From: Methylocystaceae bacterium UBA5192
GTDB lineage: Bacteria; Pseudomonadota; Alphaproteobacteria; Rhizobiales; Beijerinckiaceae
DNA length: 6,686 bases
Direction: 5' to 3'
NCBI GenBank assembly: GCA_002412985.1
Contig: DHWC01000074.1
Location: forward strand, 3,376-10,061
The notes below the pieces were generated by a model, which made no database searches, was not told where the DNA came from, and saw only the letters and a list, made by a program, of their open reading frames with translations. Positions 6,604 through 6,686 of this stretch are shown here, one piece after another. Positions within the stretch are counted from its first letter, which is position 1; every line of letters starts with the position of its first letter. A program made the position numbers and the translations under genes.

Positions 6604-6686
6604 ATGGTTATCCCAATCTATGATGATTTACCGCTGCGACATATTCGTTGGCCAAGCGTAAATTGGTTTTTGATCGGGATTAATAT
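6604..6686 (+). CDS. Probable rhomboid family intramembrane serine protease, N-terminal fragment
   Basis: Twenty-seven complete codons are present before the window ends. The start MVIPIYDDLPLRHIR followed by the onset of a hydrophobic helix (VNWFLIGIN, 19-27) matches the short cytoplasmic leader 'P-x-DD-x-P-R' before the first membrane helix of many bacterial rhomboid proteases, which cleave membrane proteins within the bilayer. The ATG has a good Shine-Dalgarno, AAGGA at 6592-6596, seven bases upstream. The catalytic GxSG serine and histidine would lie beyond the edge, so activity and family are not proven. It begins 54 nt after the flippase gene, which allows co-transcription or its own promoter. 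Confidence 0.68.
   Translation, partial: MVIPIYDDLPLRHIRWPSVNWFLIGIN

Overview
The window is a compact, all-plus-strand stretch of bacterial chromosome carrying mostly housekeeping genes. GC content is moderate, with many GCG/CGC codons and GCGC steps. The protein sequences and the gene order suggest an alphaproteobacterium, most likely Hyphomicrobiales (Rhizobiales), perhaps a moderate-GC relative of the Beijerinckiaceae or Methylocystaceae. The order is TIGR01459-type HAD hydrolase, MaoC hydratase, ribF, a small membrane protein, ileS. The taxonomic placement is inference from sequence style and remembered synteny, not from a search.

Layout: 1-147 is the C-terminal end of a HAD-superfamily class IIA hydrolase. 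208-687 is a MaoC-type hot-dog-fold (R)-enoyl-CoA hydratase. 708-1661 is the bifunctional riboflavin kinase/FAD synthetase ribF. 1732-2019 is a small, uncharacterised, probably two-helix membrane protein. 2018-2099 holds a weak terminator-like hairpin and a GC-rich palindrome in the leader of ileS. 2100-5066 is a full-length isoleucyl-tRNA synthetase that lacks the usual C-terminal zinc cysteines. 5122-6549 is a polytopic Wzx/MATE-like polysaccharide flippase. 6604-6686 is the first 27 codons of a probable rhomboid intramembrane protease, cut by the window edge.

Functionally, RibF makes FMN and FAD, IleRS charges tRNA(Ile), and MaoC acts on acyl-CoA intermediates. The flippase and rhomboid are envelope-associated. 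The close same-strand spacing (20-80 nt gaps) fits one or two transcription units, with a possible break before ileS. There is no gene-free stretch over 300 bases. I found no RNA genes, insertion sequences, CRISPR arrays, phage genes or defence/toxin modules, and no convincing new biological system. The items most worth a second look are the conserved-looking small membrane protein, the ileS leader, the degenerate zinc site of IleRS, and the flippase that follows ileS where lspA is often found.
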